Notes under the pieces: model-generated | What the model was told of the DNA's origin: nothing | What the model saw: only the letters and a program-made list of their open reading frames with translations | Database searches by the model: none | Shown here: in pieces, positions 40,101 to 49,666 of the stretch | Position numbering within the stretch: position 1 is the first letter of the stretch | Layout of the letters: every line of letters starts with the position of its first letter | Translations under genes and position numbers: made by a program | Source of the DNA: Planococcus citri | Taxonomy: Eukaryota; Arthropoda; Insecta; Hemiptera; Pseudococcidae | Assembly (NCBI RefSeq): GCF_950023065.1 | Contig: NC_088677.1 | Location: 76,595,469 to 76,659,468, forward strand | Reading direction: 5' to 3' | Length of the DNA stretch: 64,000 nt

Positions 40101-43100
40101 TGATGCAGAAAAGTGATTTTTTATGCTTCTTTCATATTTCAAACGAGTTCATGAACAATTTGTTTAATGCGTGAATCAGTCGTTCGCGAACGATTTTGCC
40201 TAAGAAAGAATATTTGGAAGAAGACATTCATGTTGGTGTGTAATTTTAAAATGTTATATTTTTTTTACCCTCATGAATTCATGATTTTCCGAGTTTCTAT
40301 TTTGAATCGTTCTCGAACGAATGAATCGGATTATAATTGTGAGTCGTTCGCGAACGATTAATAATTCTTCTTTGAGAATACTACTTCGAATGTGAGTTTA
40401 ATTTGGAACTATGAGTTATTTTGCGAACGAGTTTATTGTGAGAGGTTGATTTTGAAAGTGATTCTTTCATTTGTGAATCATTCGTGAACGACTCTTGAGG
40501 TCAAATGTGTTAAATGTGAGATGAATTGTTTTTTGTCCCTTCGAATGAATTGTATCATTCTTGTGATTAATGATTCTGATTTCTGATCAAGAATTCCTGT
40601 ATTTCGTTTGCCTCTCGTGAATCGTTCACAAATAACGAATCGTTCGCGAACGAACTATGGAAATTTGAATTCTGATCCAGTGTTGAAGTTTTTCAAATCC
40701 AATGTCAAGTTTTTTTTCCAAATGAAAATTTTTTTGTTGGTGAACGACTGATATCCCTTTTCATAGTGAATCATTCGTGAACGTTTAATGAATCATTGGC
40801 ACTCTAAAGCATTCTTCTTATGAAAGAGATAGAAGGTTGTTTTTTTTTTTTGAAGTCGTTGTTTGCAAGTGATTGATTTTCAAATAAATGATATCATTTT
40901 TATTTGTGAATCATTCGTGAACGATTGAAAAGAGTCGAATGTTCAATGAATTGTTTATGAACATTTTGTGAGAAGCGAACCACTGCTTCGTAATGGGTGA
41001 TTCAAAATGGAATTTGTATTTGAGTGCTTCGTTTTGTTTTGTGAGTCTTTTCATCTTTTGTGAACAGTGCATCGTTGAATAGTGAATCAGTCGTTCGTGA
41101 ACGAATCATTTTCTTTGTTTTTTTTTTCAAAATAAGACCATTCTCACTCGAAATGTTGAATGTTTCAAATGACATTTTTTTTTATTCATTTTAGTGAACG
41201 ACTAGGATCGTTTTTATGAAGAATCGTTCGCGAACGATTTCTGATGATTTCGCGTTTCGAACTTGGCAGTTTGATAAATAACATGAAAAGTTGTTTTTTA
41301 TGCAAATTGTTGGGGAACGATTCAGTTTCCAAATGATTTTTCAATTTGTGAATCGTTCGCGAACGTTTAGTGTATCATTTTTTACTGAGAAACTATCGTT
41401 ATGCTGAATGTTGAAAAAAAAAAACTGTTTTTCGAAACAAGTCGTTCGCAACTGATGCACTTTCTTAGTAATATTGCTTGTGAATCGTTCGCGAACGACT
41501 GTTAAAAATCGATTTAGCAATGAACTATTCAGTTGAATTGTTGTTGTTGATCTGTCGTTCGTGAACGATTCATGCAAAATTTTGAAAAAAAAACACATCA
41601 TTCTCATCCTTGAAATTTCATGTTCAGTGAATACTGAATGGTGCGAATCACATTCATTGTGAATCGTTCGTGAACGACTTACGGTGAATTCGCCTTTTAA
41701 ACGTGGCAATTTGATAAATGAGCTGAAAAGTTGTTTTCATGCGAATTGTTCGCGAAAGATTTATTTTTGTATAATTATGTTCTGGTTCGTTCTTCGGTTT
41801 GTGAATCATTCGTGAACGATTGATGAATTGTTCACTGAGTTCATTTTCTGCAATGAATGTTTCAAAAATCAAAATGGAATTTGAATTTCTCATCCTATTT
41901 TGAAGGATTCTTTTAAAATAGCATTACAAACTTGTGAATCAGTCGTTCGTGAACGATTTAAGGGGAATTATCAAAAAATCGTTCTCCTTCAATAGAATTC
42001 TGGAATTTTTGAATGGAAAAAATGAATCGAATCATCGGAACACACCGTATTCCATTATACATATTTTTTTGTTGCCACTTTCTCTCGCATTTTCAGGAAA
42101 TTTCCGTTTTCATTTCATCATGTTACCATCTCATTTAATTTCGAATCTGTACTCTGATATTAATGTCTATCCTAATTTTTTTCTATGAAAGAATTCATAC
42201 AGGCGATATGCGAGAAGGTTTCACCGACGAGTACTATAAGCAGATACGCTGTGCCGAATGTAGGGCCCCAAGATTCAAAACAAAATATAAGTCTTACAAG
42301 TATGACTGATGTGGGTATCTGTAGACTGTTGTTCATCGTGAGTTTTGTGTAAATATGTGTATTGGTACGTACGGTGGGCAAATAACGTGGCATGATGAAG
42401 TACGCGAAATCGACGACGAACCTATTTGTCGCTCGGTGAACGTACCTACTTGACAATGAGAACAGAATCCAGCATCGGTTGCTGGAAAGCTTGAAAATCG
42501 TGTTCATATTTTGTATGGAAAGATTTCGTGCCAGGATATCTGTTACGAAGTCGTCTTCGGGAAAACCTTACGTGTATTGAACGGTGACAATTTTGAGCGA
42601 GAGTGCTCAAAGGTGTCTCTCTCTTTCTTTTTTGTAAAAATACTAATCAAGATCCTATCCCTATCCCAAGTTTGAGTATTTTTTTTGTAATGCATGCGTT
42701 TTTTCTGGTGTTTTTACGTGTTAGATTTAAATTGAGAAGTTAATATTGTAGAAGAGTAAAATAAGAGTTCTGCTTCATTTTCCTTCCTTCAATGATTCAT
42801 TCCGTAATCCGGGGAGTCGCGGTGATGGTGCATGATACGTGTTGACGGTTTTGATTTCCATATCTAAGCCATTAAGTATTAATTGTATTTTGTTTGTTTG
42901 TTTCTCTATTAGATTGGATGGAACCGATGGAAAACCAGAAAAGAAATCCAAAAATGCTCAGAAACTAGATAAAAAGCCCGAGTTACCAGATCCAGGTAAT
43001 TTCGACTCGTTTTCATCTTAGAATAAGTCAGGGTGAAGGGGGTGGCGAAATTTACTACACATTGAATTGATTGCTGTGATAAATTTTTGAAAAAATGATA

Positions 43101-46100
43101 AGTGAAGTAAGATTGTAATTTACTTAGTATGTTGCTCAATGCTCACTGACCTTACTAAAAAGTGATTCTGCAACTCGAATGTCAGAAAATGCTGTATCTC
43201 GCTTATTTGGAAGAAGGAGGTGATTTGAGTTGCAGTATCGCCGATTGGCAGGCGAATTTGATTTGCAAAAAATAATATTGAAAAGTTAACGGTTTTAAAT
43301 TGTATATTTTCGGCGACAATGTATTTAATAAAGAATTTATTCAAATTAAAAAAGAAATACTCGAGTGTTGCTTTTTTCACATTTTTTTGTATATTTTTTT
43401 TGTTACATTTCTGTATTCACATTCATTGTTTTATCATTGCTTTTTTTATAACCTGAATTTGCTGAGTATGGTCCGTTGTTTTTTTTTTTTTTTTAGTTTT
43501 TTTTTCTCTATTTTCCCTTTGTTATGTCCTGTTATATTTGTTTGAAAAAAAAAAAAAATAATAATAAAATTGAGTAAAAGCTGGAATACGAGGTTTTTAC
43601 GCTTTTGTTGAAATGTCCCGCTTTTTTGTTAAGCTTTTGTCTGATTTTCCGTTTTCATGCTCTTGAATTTTATTTTACTGCATTGATTCATTGCACTAAC
43701 AATAGGGTGCTTTTTTGGATTTGAATTATTCACCTACACAAATTCACCTCTATGAAATCATTAAAAAAAAGTAGACGAGTCTAATATTACAGTAGGTATT
43801 TTTCCAAAATAATGATAATGAATAATTATGTATGAACTGATTTTTGGCTTCATTTTTAATATTATGGCAGCACTGGTGACCGATCAAAGTTAACGTCTTG
43901 TAGTTGTAGCAAATTGGCAAAATTATAATTTTCCTTTCCCAGTTTCCCTTAATTTCACAATCTTTCAATTCTAATATAGAAAAAATCCGATTGCATGATG
44001 GTAGCAGATTTTTCATCTCTTGATGTGGAAGCACTGGAGAGAACTCTTTGCACCATTATTATTATTTGTGCAACTGATAATGAAGTGATTTTCAATTAAG
44101 TACATGTTTCTAAGTCATCTTGCTTTTTGGTAAGGTCACACAGAGTGAATTTCAGTAGAATTCAGTGGATTTTGGTTTTTGGATTTATGTTAGTTTGTTT
44201 TGTGGATTCAGAAGTTTTAGGTCCAGATTTCAGGTATGTAGTTCAACTACATTGTTCAATTTGTTTGCAACTTCCAGGATCTGGAGATTCAGAAGTTTGT
44301 ATGTACTATATATACTTATCCACTATCCAGTGATATTCAAAAATGATATTGGTGCAAGTTAGAGTTTGGGTATTCGGATATTGATTTTAGTGTTGTGGCT
44401 GTTGAATTTTGGACTGCATCTTTCAGAAATTCAGTTGTTCCGTGATTTGTGTTTGCAAATTCCACTTTCATAGTCCTAATTTCGGTTATTCTGAAATATT
44501 GGAAATTCAATATTCAGTGCACCAATGATCAACTTTAAGTTGCTAACTATAACTTCAAAGTTCAAGTCTATTCCAAGCACTTGTTGTACTGATGTCCAAT
44601 ACAGAAGCTTTTTTATCCCCGTGTGGTAGTGTTCTGCCACTGCCACAAACTTCTCAAAGTAGTTATGCACAGTGCTCCCAAGTTGATCCACGTTTTCAAA
44701 TCATTCTCTTCAAAATTCAACCTACAGGTGGCAGAAAAGGTGAAAATCTGATGGTGCAAGATCTGGCAAATGTGGAGGATATGGAAAAACTTCCCAATTT
44801 AATTTTTTGAGGAGGTCTTGAGTGCATGAGTGGTATAAGGATGGCCATCATCATGGATCAGCAAAACTTTTTCACTCAATTTGCCTTAGTGTTTATTCTG
44901 TTCAGATTGTTGGAGGTTTTTAAAAGTCTCCTGGTATGATGAAGAATTGTTTCACCTTTTTCCATATATGTGAGGGCGCATACCGAAAGGGTCCTTATGA
45001 CCAAAAAAAAAAAAAAAAAAAAAGTTCTCTGAAATTGTCGTAGGAACCCTTTACAGAGTTCCTACAGCAATTTCAGAGAACTTTTTTTTTTTTTTTTTTT
45101 TTTTGTCGAATGGACCCTTTCCAGTATGCGCCCTCACATATTATTCCTCAAGAAGAATGCCCTCAGTATCCCAAAACACCCACAGGAGAACCTGACCAGC
45201 AGATGGCAGTCTTGAATTTTTTAGTGCTTTTTTGCCTGGACTAAACTATTGCATGGATTGTCTTCTTGTTTCAGGGGTGTAATAATGCCTCCATGATTCA
45301 TCTTCAGTCACTATAAATGGTCAAATATTGCTCCCCCTTCTCATAAACCAGGGCCCAATCAATTTTCTTTGTACTCCATCTCACATCTGTGAGCTGTTTC
45401 AGCCTTTCAGCATCCATCTAGCACAAATCTTACACATTTAAGGCTGCTTGTTGATTACAGAGTAAAGTGAGCTGGCAGAAATGTCGATGAAATGTTCTTT
45501 GTTCAATATCTGTTGGATATTCTTGTTGAGGATGATGCAAACAGCTGTAATGGAGTTGTCATTGATGCAGTGAGATGGGTGGCTGAAGTGTCTCAAATTG
45601 TGTACTTGTTCTCACCCCTCCTGGAAGAGTTTCACCCATCAAGGAATCATCTGGACATTTGTAACGACTTTCCCATACACTTTTCTGACATTTCTGTGAA
45701 GTTTCACCCCTTCTTATTGACCGTGTGCAATTAATTTCTCAACAATGCGGTTTCCAAATTGCCATTTCTGTTCCCAGATTATTCAGGCATTCTCATTCCT
45801 ATTTTTGTTTGTTCTTACAACACTGATCTAGGGTACTACTTTCACAAGATGATTGGATATCTAGCTCCTAAAGCCATATTTTGTTTAACCTCAGTGTTCA
45901 TCTAGATTCTTTTCCATTCTGACATTGATGGTTCTATACTCAAAGCATTTCTGTGAGTTGTTCTTCTTGGGTAGGTACTAGAGGTCTGCACAGGCTGGGT
46001 CCAGTGACTTACAGCGTAGTGATACATTTCATTGCATTTGGTGTCATTGTGTACGGAGTCCAAGAAATCCTGATGGGCCAAACAAGCCTAGCCTGACACA

Positions 46101-49005
46101 ACCTTATTCATATTGGGCTCAGCCAGTAGGCTTGTGGACAGGCCCTTGCAGACCTCTAGTAGGTACCATCACCATCATGACATACTTCCTCTCAAGGGGA
46201 TATTATGTACAAATCAACGCGTACCCTGATGCCAAATTGGGTCCTTGGTCTAACATCCTTTATGATGGTTTTGCCTCTATCCCGTTGATTATGTGTCTCA
46301 TAGAAATTTATTTTTGAGTTTCCACTAGTAGTTTGACGCTTGCTTACTAGTGACATCTACGCAAGCACCTTGGAGCTAGCCGGGTTGTTTAGATACTCTG
46401 AGCTCCTGGGTATTGACCTCTATAGATGCTGGAAACAAGTTTCAGCTTTTTGACTTTGTCAACAGATGGACTTGCACAATCTGTTAGCTCAGCTAATTAC
46501 TGGTGGTCCTCCGTACTTGACGTGTTATGCTGATAAGTGCACATATGATTTTTAATTATACACTCAAGCTTGCCTCTGTAGCTGTTATTTGCTGATTTTT
46601 TTTCTATTTAACAAGGTTCATTACAATCTAAAGGAGACCTTGAATGAATGATGTATCTGACTTTGAACAAGTCAGTTGCATGACATGTGCAGGGTATTTC
46701 TCCAGTGAGAGTATTCTATTTTTTATAATATCTGTGACTAAGTTATGAGGTTTTGAACAATGGATTTTTTTTTGCTTTGAGCATGTTTTATGAGTTTTCA
46801 ACTTGAGAAATTCTTTTATCCATTTTTCGAAGCAGTTCCCAAATGTCACTTAAGCTTGGCTGTTTTTCTAGAGTCCGTGCCATTCAGTTAGGCATCTGTG
46901 CTTACACAAAGGCGTAAGCTGGAACCAATGAGAAGCCTGTGTTGGCATTTTCTGCTGCTTACTCGGGGCCCTCATTGGTTCCCACTTACAAAGTTGCGCA
47001 TGTACAGCAACAGCTACCTAACTGAATTGTATGGACTACAGTTCCACTGATTCATCTGATTCTTTGGTGTTATTCTTTTGAAGATTTCTTCTGACTATTA
47101 TTTTGGCTTTTTTCAGTTGTTATTTGCTCCTGGCTTGAAATAGTCCTTTGCTTTACATGATCAGTTGCTGTCATCTTTGGTTTAGATATTGCAACCATAT
47201 TGCAACATCTTTTGCTTGATATACTAAACACCCTTTCCAGTTGGCTGTATGATCACCATCACAATTAGCACACCTGGCTGGGTCTTCTTTCTTCTTCCTA
47301 CATTGCTTTGTTTCACGGTGTGATCTACACTTGACACATCTGAGTTTCTTTGCACAGTATGTTTTAGTATTACCAACTTGCTGACAGTTTTTACATTGAG
47401 GTTGTTCTCTCTCTTTTTTGACTTGCTGAAATTGGCATTCCTGAAGCCTACTGAAATTAAGTCTTCCCACATGGTTCTACTATTTCTGGCTCTCTTTCTT
47501 GCCTATTAGGATCTTGCTAAAACCCGGTAATCTTTATTTTTCAAGAGTTTGGTGATTGTAATTCCAAATATTGATCTCTAGAAACAGTTCTTTCGCTAAT
47601 GTACCTAGTTTCCCCTTCACCTTTTTCTATGGGGTTATCTAGAGTTATTGTTTTATTCATGTAAGCTTTTGAACATTATTGAGCCAGTGACATTTTGAGG
47701 ATCTGGGAAATAATACCTTATTTTGTACTTAGGTTCAGATTCTTCTTTTTTGAATTTTTTTATTTATTCATTGGAACTACTAGGAATCCAGAATTACTCT
47801 GCTAATGCAATTAAAATTAGATCAACACGATGCACTTACCTTTGTTAAAAACTGGTCTCTACAGTTTTAGATTTTTATTATTGCATGTGATGCTTTTTTT
47901 TTTTTAGCCAAAGTAGGCGCCACTTTAATTGCAGTTGCAAGCACAATCATTCATTTTTATTTACTTTTTTCCTCTGCCTCTAAATACATTAAATTAGATC
48001 TTTTTTTATTATTATTATAATTTTGCAAATTCATCTCGATCCACTAGCAAATTTTCTATACCAATCACTTCGATGATCCACACCCACCCTCTCTTACCCT
48101 TTACCTAAAAATAATCATTTATATAACCTCGTTTGTAGTAATTTTTTTTTTACTAACATAAATGATTTTTTTTTTGTTTTTTTTTCTGTGATTTTTTTTT
48201 ATTATCCTCTACTACGTCGTTCCGACCGCCATTTACACGAATCGTGTGGCTATACTATTTTTGTGCTGCTTGTTCGTATGCGCCTCTCGTTGCCGTTTCT
48301 CGGGGTTTGGTGTTTTGCCCCCTGTACACAATCAAAAGATCGCATTGGTAGCTATGCAGGGGTACTCAAAGGACACTCACGAAACTCTCTGTCAGGTATT
48401 ACGAGTAATTTTATTGTATTTTTTTCTTTTTTTTTCTTTACCTGAATGTTTTTTTTTAATTCGTTCATGTGCAGGGTGTGTTGGTTGCAGTTCATTTTTC
48501 CTTCCTTGGGGTCTAATTTTTGAAATTTGAAAATTGGAGGGGATACAGATGAAAATTTATGATTATTCTAACTAAATTGTGGAAGGTATTGAACTGCAAC
48601 TTGCACACCTTGAACAGCAGCCAGACAAACGCTGGAAGGTTTGTATAAATGTGGCACTCGCCTCCCAAAGGGGGCGATTACAGGTATTTTTCATTACAAT
48701 CGTGTAAATATTATTGTATTAATTTTAAAACTCCATAGACCATATTCAGCAACAAGCCGGGTTCTAAATGAAGCATTACAGCATTTTATTAATTACGCCA
48801 CATTTTATTATTCGTATATTTTTTTTTTCATCAAAATTGTTCTTTAAAATGTAACCAAAGATGTAAAAATGACTAAAATCTGTCTTTTTTTCCCGCAGAT
48901 TCCGATAAATACCACGAAATGTCGGCGGCTGTAGCCGAACCACCAAAGGATGGTCTGCGGTTAGACGACGATTCGGAATTCCCGCCAGTACCTTCGTCGG
49001 TATAA
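10768..49005 (+). CDS. WIPI2: WIPI2/Atg18-type PROPPIN, autophagy PI3P effector
   Basis: Nine coding exons join in frame: 10768-10823, 30530-30612, 30692-30861, 34485-34679, 34849-35120, 38828-39004, 39530-39637, 42913-42995 and 48899-49005 (416 residues; human WIPI2 about 454). It is a seven-bladed WD-like propeller: N-terminal [19 protein letters not shown], then [63 protein letters not shown], the lipid-binding FRRG motif (about residues 217-220, in [12 protein letters not shown]), [38 protein letters not shown] and the acidic end [11 protein letters not shown]. Known role: binds PI3P and PI(3,5)P2 through two sites around FRRG and recruits ATG16L1 to the phagophore. The first intron is about 19.7 kb. 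Separate entries give an alternative first exon and a cassette exon. WIPI1 is less likely because of the long tail and its end. Confidence 0.95.
11862..12551 (-). other. Unassigned 229-codon open frame inside WIPI2 intron 1
   Basis: The longest closed frame in the intron, antisense to WIPI2, starting [17 protein letters not shown]. It is rich in Asn, Lys, Thr and Ile, with no domain, signal peptide or membrane segment that I recognise. In AT-rich DNA such a frame can occur by chance. I do not call it a gene. Confidence 0.12.
16587..16976. mobile_element. hAT-like MITE with subterminal GTACTGCA repeats
   Basis: Perfect 15-bp inverted ends CCAGGGTGTCTAACA (16586-16600) and TGTTAGACACCCTGG (16963-16977) bound about 390 bp. 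GTGTC occurs directly outside CAGGG on the left and CCCTG on the right, a possible short target duplication (a hAT would leave 8 bp). Inside the left end are repeated AGTACTGCA/GGTACTGCA motifs (16601-16700), and the right end has GGTACTGTAAAAGTACTGCA (16926-16945). The repeats read in the same direction at both ends. Terminal CAGGGTGTC and subterminal repeats fit hAT non-autonomous elements. It encodes no transposase. Confidence 0.7.
18000..18253 (+). promoter_or_regulatory. Candidate internal promoter/5' UTR for the alternative WIPI2 first exon
   Basis: This stretch is richer in CG dinucleotides than its surroundings (several GATCG, CGCGATCG and TCGACG motifs) and lies directly upstream of a spliced-looking start codon at 18254. 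No TATA box can be assigned. Placement is inference from position and composition only. Confidence 0.3.
18254..18318 (+). CDS. Candidate alternative first coding exon of WIPI2
   Basis: The ATG in ACCATGAAC (18254-18256) opens 65 nt ending CGA AA|GTAAGT at 18318, a consensus donor. The exon ends in phase 2, exactly like the known first exon (10768-10823), so it splices in frame to 30530 and gives [22 protein letters not shown] followed by [10 protein letters not shown]. The N-terminus of WIPI proteins varies between isoforms, and the residues before SLA (SFTNAENNC) loosely resemble FNQD-type starts. If used, it would shorten the first intron to about 12 kb and give the protein a different N-terminus. 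Confidence 0.45.
20000..20600. repeat. Tandem repeat, period about 150 bp, about four copies
   Basis: TTTGGAGATAT followed by CTTATTTCC recurs at about 20155, 20311 and 20461 (spacing 156 and 150). Between them are TTCGTTGGACCTC, AATGATGTTGGCTCTCTTG and a C8-C10 tract before AATTTGGGAAAATC. The first copy (about 20000-20155) is more diverged. Confidence 0.85.
21340..21900. repeat. Diverged duplication, period about 330 bp
   Basis: GAATTATT...GTGACCTTGC.ACCTA.CAAAAT followed by GAAATTC.AATATTTCGAC occurs at about 21343 and 21670. A shorter third copy, starting CCTATCAAAATGGGTTGAAA, is near 21831. Confidence 0.7.
26500..29290. repeat. Recurrent ~120-bp unit with TGATATGTCGA / CGAATAT / TTGGATTCGACTC and C-rich tail
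   Basis: The order GTGAYATRTCGAT..., CGAATATTAAC, TTTTTTGRATTCGA.TCTCTC, C-rich tract appears at about 26508, 26618, 28917, 29057 and 29210, with substitutions. The copies lie in two clusters flanking the TTTTTGCCAAAAATTG block. Confidence 0.55.
26800..28700. repeat. TTTTTGCCAAAAATTG-type minisatellite block with internal segmental duplication
   Basis: Dozens of degenerate units of roughly 28-32 bases with core TTTTGCCAAAAATTG.CAAAAAGTC. Within it, 27290-27800 and 28005-28640 are diverged copies of each other: AAAAGAAGCATC.TTTTTTGC (27290, 28005), TGTAAAAGATT.TCGTATTTT (27374, 28086), CTTGAAATTGCAAA (27711, 28520), ACTATGCAGTCAAAAAT (27733, 28568). The same unit family fills 3300-5300, 14200-14700 and 31780-32950. 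Confidence 0.8.
31780..32950. repeat. TTTTTGCCAAAAATTG-type minisatellite block in WIPI2 intron 3
   Basis: About 35-40 degenerate units with core TTTTTGCCAAAAATTG.CAAAA, same sense as the 26.8-28.7 kb block. An internal duplication is visible: TTTTGCCTATT.A.CAAAAATTCTCAG at about 32237 and 32432. The open frames here are made of this repeat. Confidence 0.75.
33240..34345. repeat. Array of CGTTCGCGAACG-type palindromes (cluster 1, about 11 copies)
   Basis: The palindrome CGTTCGCGAACG and one- or two-base variants occur at about 33255, 33401, 33540, 33702, 33883, 33983, 34135, 34194, 34238 and 34331, often within AATCGTTCGCGAACGATT. The intervening 50-150 bases are AT-rich and mostly not alignable. 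Family consensus GAATCGTTCGCGAACGATTC is self-complementary over 20 bases. Confidence 0.85.
35121..38827 (+). other. WIPI2 intron 5
   Basis: No gene is seen. A 16-base G run lies at about 35188-35203. 36270-37740 is a strand-biased A-rich block (separate entry). The rest is AT-rich and without recognisable content. Confidence 0.8.
36270..37740. repeat. A-rich, C/T-poor block with a 387-bp tandem duplication
   Basis: The plus strand is built almost wholly of CTGAAAAC, AAAAACTAAAA, CAAAAACC and similar units, with few T runs. GTAAGCARCAATGAGAAT recurs at 36693 and 37080, and both copies continue for over 300 bases (GAGGAGAGGACAAAACTGAA, CACAAACTGCAGAAGAAA) with few differences. The long minus-strand frames here are Phe/Leu-rich artefacts of composition. 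Confidence 0.85.
40020..41965. repeat. Array of CGTTCGCGAACG-type palindromes (cluster 2, about 18 copies)
   Basis: Located in WIPI2 intron 7 (39638-42912). Palindrome copies occur at about 40031, 40179, 40306, 40344, 40480, 40639, 40770, 40910, 41088, 41223, 41354, 41483, 41556, 41664, 41750, 41805 and 41941. Most are preceded by GTGAATC. Variants are CGTTCGTGAACG, CATTCGTGAACG and CGTTCTCGAACG. Spacing ranges from about 40 to 180 bases, centred near 110. No coding potential is seen in the intron. Confidence 0.88.
44540..45750 (-). pseudogene. Decayed mariner-family transposase
   Basis: On the minus strand, frame-shifted segments in the correct order match mariner transposases: KICARWML (about 45430, like the KVCARWVPRLL region), [20 protein letters not shown] (about 45310, first catalytic Asp region), [20 protein letters not shown] (about 45205-45150), [16 protein letters not shown] (about 44865, second Asp region), [20 protein letters not shown] (about 44795-44740, third Asp in a DD34D-like context) and [11 protein letters not shown] near the C-terminus (about 44615). 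Stops and frameshifts separate them, so no intact protein remains. A foldback element at 44967-45140 splits the reading frame between the first and second Asp regions. Confidence 0.85.
44967..45140. mobile_element. Foldback MITE nested in the mariner relic
   Basis: Ends TATGTGAGGGCGCATAC and GTATGCGCCCTCACATA are perfect inverted copies. The interior also folds: AAAGGGTCC/GGACCCTTT, poly-A/poly-T, AAGTTCTCTGAAATTG/CAATTTCAGAGAACTT, and GTAGGAACCC near GAGTTCCTAC at the loop. The whole 174 bp is one long hairpin. TA flanks TGTGAGGG...CCCTCACA on both sides, as for a Tc1/mariner-mobilised MITE. Insertion into the relic shows it arrived later. Confidence 0.85.
45979..46158. mobile_element. hAT-type MITE with 8-bp target site duplication
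   Basis: Inverted ends TAGAGGTCTGCA (45979-45990) and TGCAGACCTCTA (46147-46158) are perfect over 12 bases and weaker beyond. GTAGGTAC stands directly outside both ends (45971-45978 and 46159-46166), an intact 8-bp target duplication, the hAT superfamily hallmark. At 180 bp it has no coding capacity. Confidence 0.88.
46872..47037. mobile_element. Palindromic MITE-like element
   Basis: AGTCCGTGCCATTCAGTTAGG at the left end pairs imperfectly with the complement of CCTAACTGAATTGTATGGACT at the right (17 of 21). Inner GGAACCAATGAG pairs with CTCATTGGTTCC. About 166 bp, no coding capacity, and no clear target duplication. Confidence 0.65.
47171..47480 (-). pseudogene. Jockey/I-type non-LTR retrotransposon gag (zinc-knuckle) relic
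   Basis: The frame contains three CCHC-type knuckles in tandem: [27 protein letters not shown] and [15 protein letters not shown], followed by VYQ. This order and the end H.ANWKGC.VY are typical of ORF1 gag proteins of arthropod Jockey-clade elements. Some conserved His positions are altered (QVGNTKTYC instead of QRYGHTKNYC), and the flanks decay into stops, so it is a fragment. No reverse transcriptase is seen next to it. Confidence 0.8.
48339..48395 (+). CDS. Candidate cassette exon of WIPI2 (57 nt, or 36 nt from 48360)
   Basis: Between coding exons 8 and 9, both joined in phase 1, this segment is bounded by AG on the left (CAAAAG|AT, or TATGCAG|GG at 48360) and TCAG|GTATTA on the right. 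Either version starts and ends in phase 1 and has a length divisible by three. It would add [19 protein letters not shown] (19 residues) or [12 protein letters not shown] (12). The insertion point is the Ser/Thr-rich variable tail where WIPI2 isoforms differ in other animals. The acceptors lack a long pyrimidine tract, so this is a candidate only. Confidence 0.35.
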
Positions 49006-49660
49006 CAGTCGCTTTTCTTTAATTCCGACGGATTCTCGTCGTTGGAATTAAAGAATAATTATAAAGTGTATTTTTACTCCGAGTAAAAAGCAGAAAAACA
49101 TAAAAAATAAAAGTAAAAAAAAGAAAAAAACGCACTTTGGAAAAAAATATTAAAGGAGATATTACCCTATATAATTATTTTAATCGTGTCATGTTAAAAG
49201 TAATTTCGCTTGGTTTTATTTTTCTTTTTTCTTTTTAATACATTTTATTATTGACTGTGTAAGAGAAACAAAAACAAGATAAAAAAACAAAACAAAACAA
49301 AAAGAATCACTAATTTTTAAAATATACATATTATTTGTATTTTTAGTTCGTACCTACGTCAAGTTTTATTATTATTGTACATATATTAAATACGTAACAG
49401 AATTTTTCGTCTGTGTTTTTATTAGTTTTATTAACGTTTTGATTTTTTGACCCTTTTATTTTACTTTTTTTTTCTCTCCCCCTCTCTCTTCTTTTTTGTT
49501 CTATACATACTATTTTTTTTCTACAGCTTTTTATGCTTTGTGTACATAATTTGCGATTATGTAAAGATCTCATGTTTTAATATTTCCGTTTATTTGATTT
49601 TTGATTTATTATACGAGTAGTACATAAGATCAATGTACTGTATATGTCGCAGTTTATTCA

Positions 49661-49666
49661 AATAAA
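49661..49666 (+). promoter_or_regulatory. Poly(A) signal for WIPI2
   Basis: AATAAA about 655 bases past the stop codon, followed by a T/GT-rich stretch (CATTTGTCTCTTTTATT). The 49006-49660 stretch is AT-rich and shows no other feature, fitting a 3' UTR. Confidence 0.55.

Larger units (their letters stand above)
42996..48898 (+). other. WIPI2 intron 8, dense in transposon relics
   Basis: Apart from the elements listed separately (mariner relic, foldback MITE, hAT MITE, palindromic MITE, Jockey gag relic) and a candidate cassette exon, no gene is seen. It includes poly-T tracts at about 43481-43496 and a GC content higher than the other introns between 44.5 and 47.5 kb, consistent with imported DNA. 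Confidence 0.75.

Noticed and set aside
33240..41965. Palindromes as heat-shock elements
   Set aside because: Core TTCGCGAA resembles the inverted nTTCnnGAAn pair, but the third alternating unit needed for a standard element is usually missing and the location is intronic; left as an unassigned array.
42190..42300. AG-bounded segment in WIPI2 intron 7 resembling an exon
   Set aside because: No GT donor in a compatible phase and stops in the needed frame.
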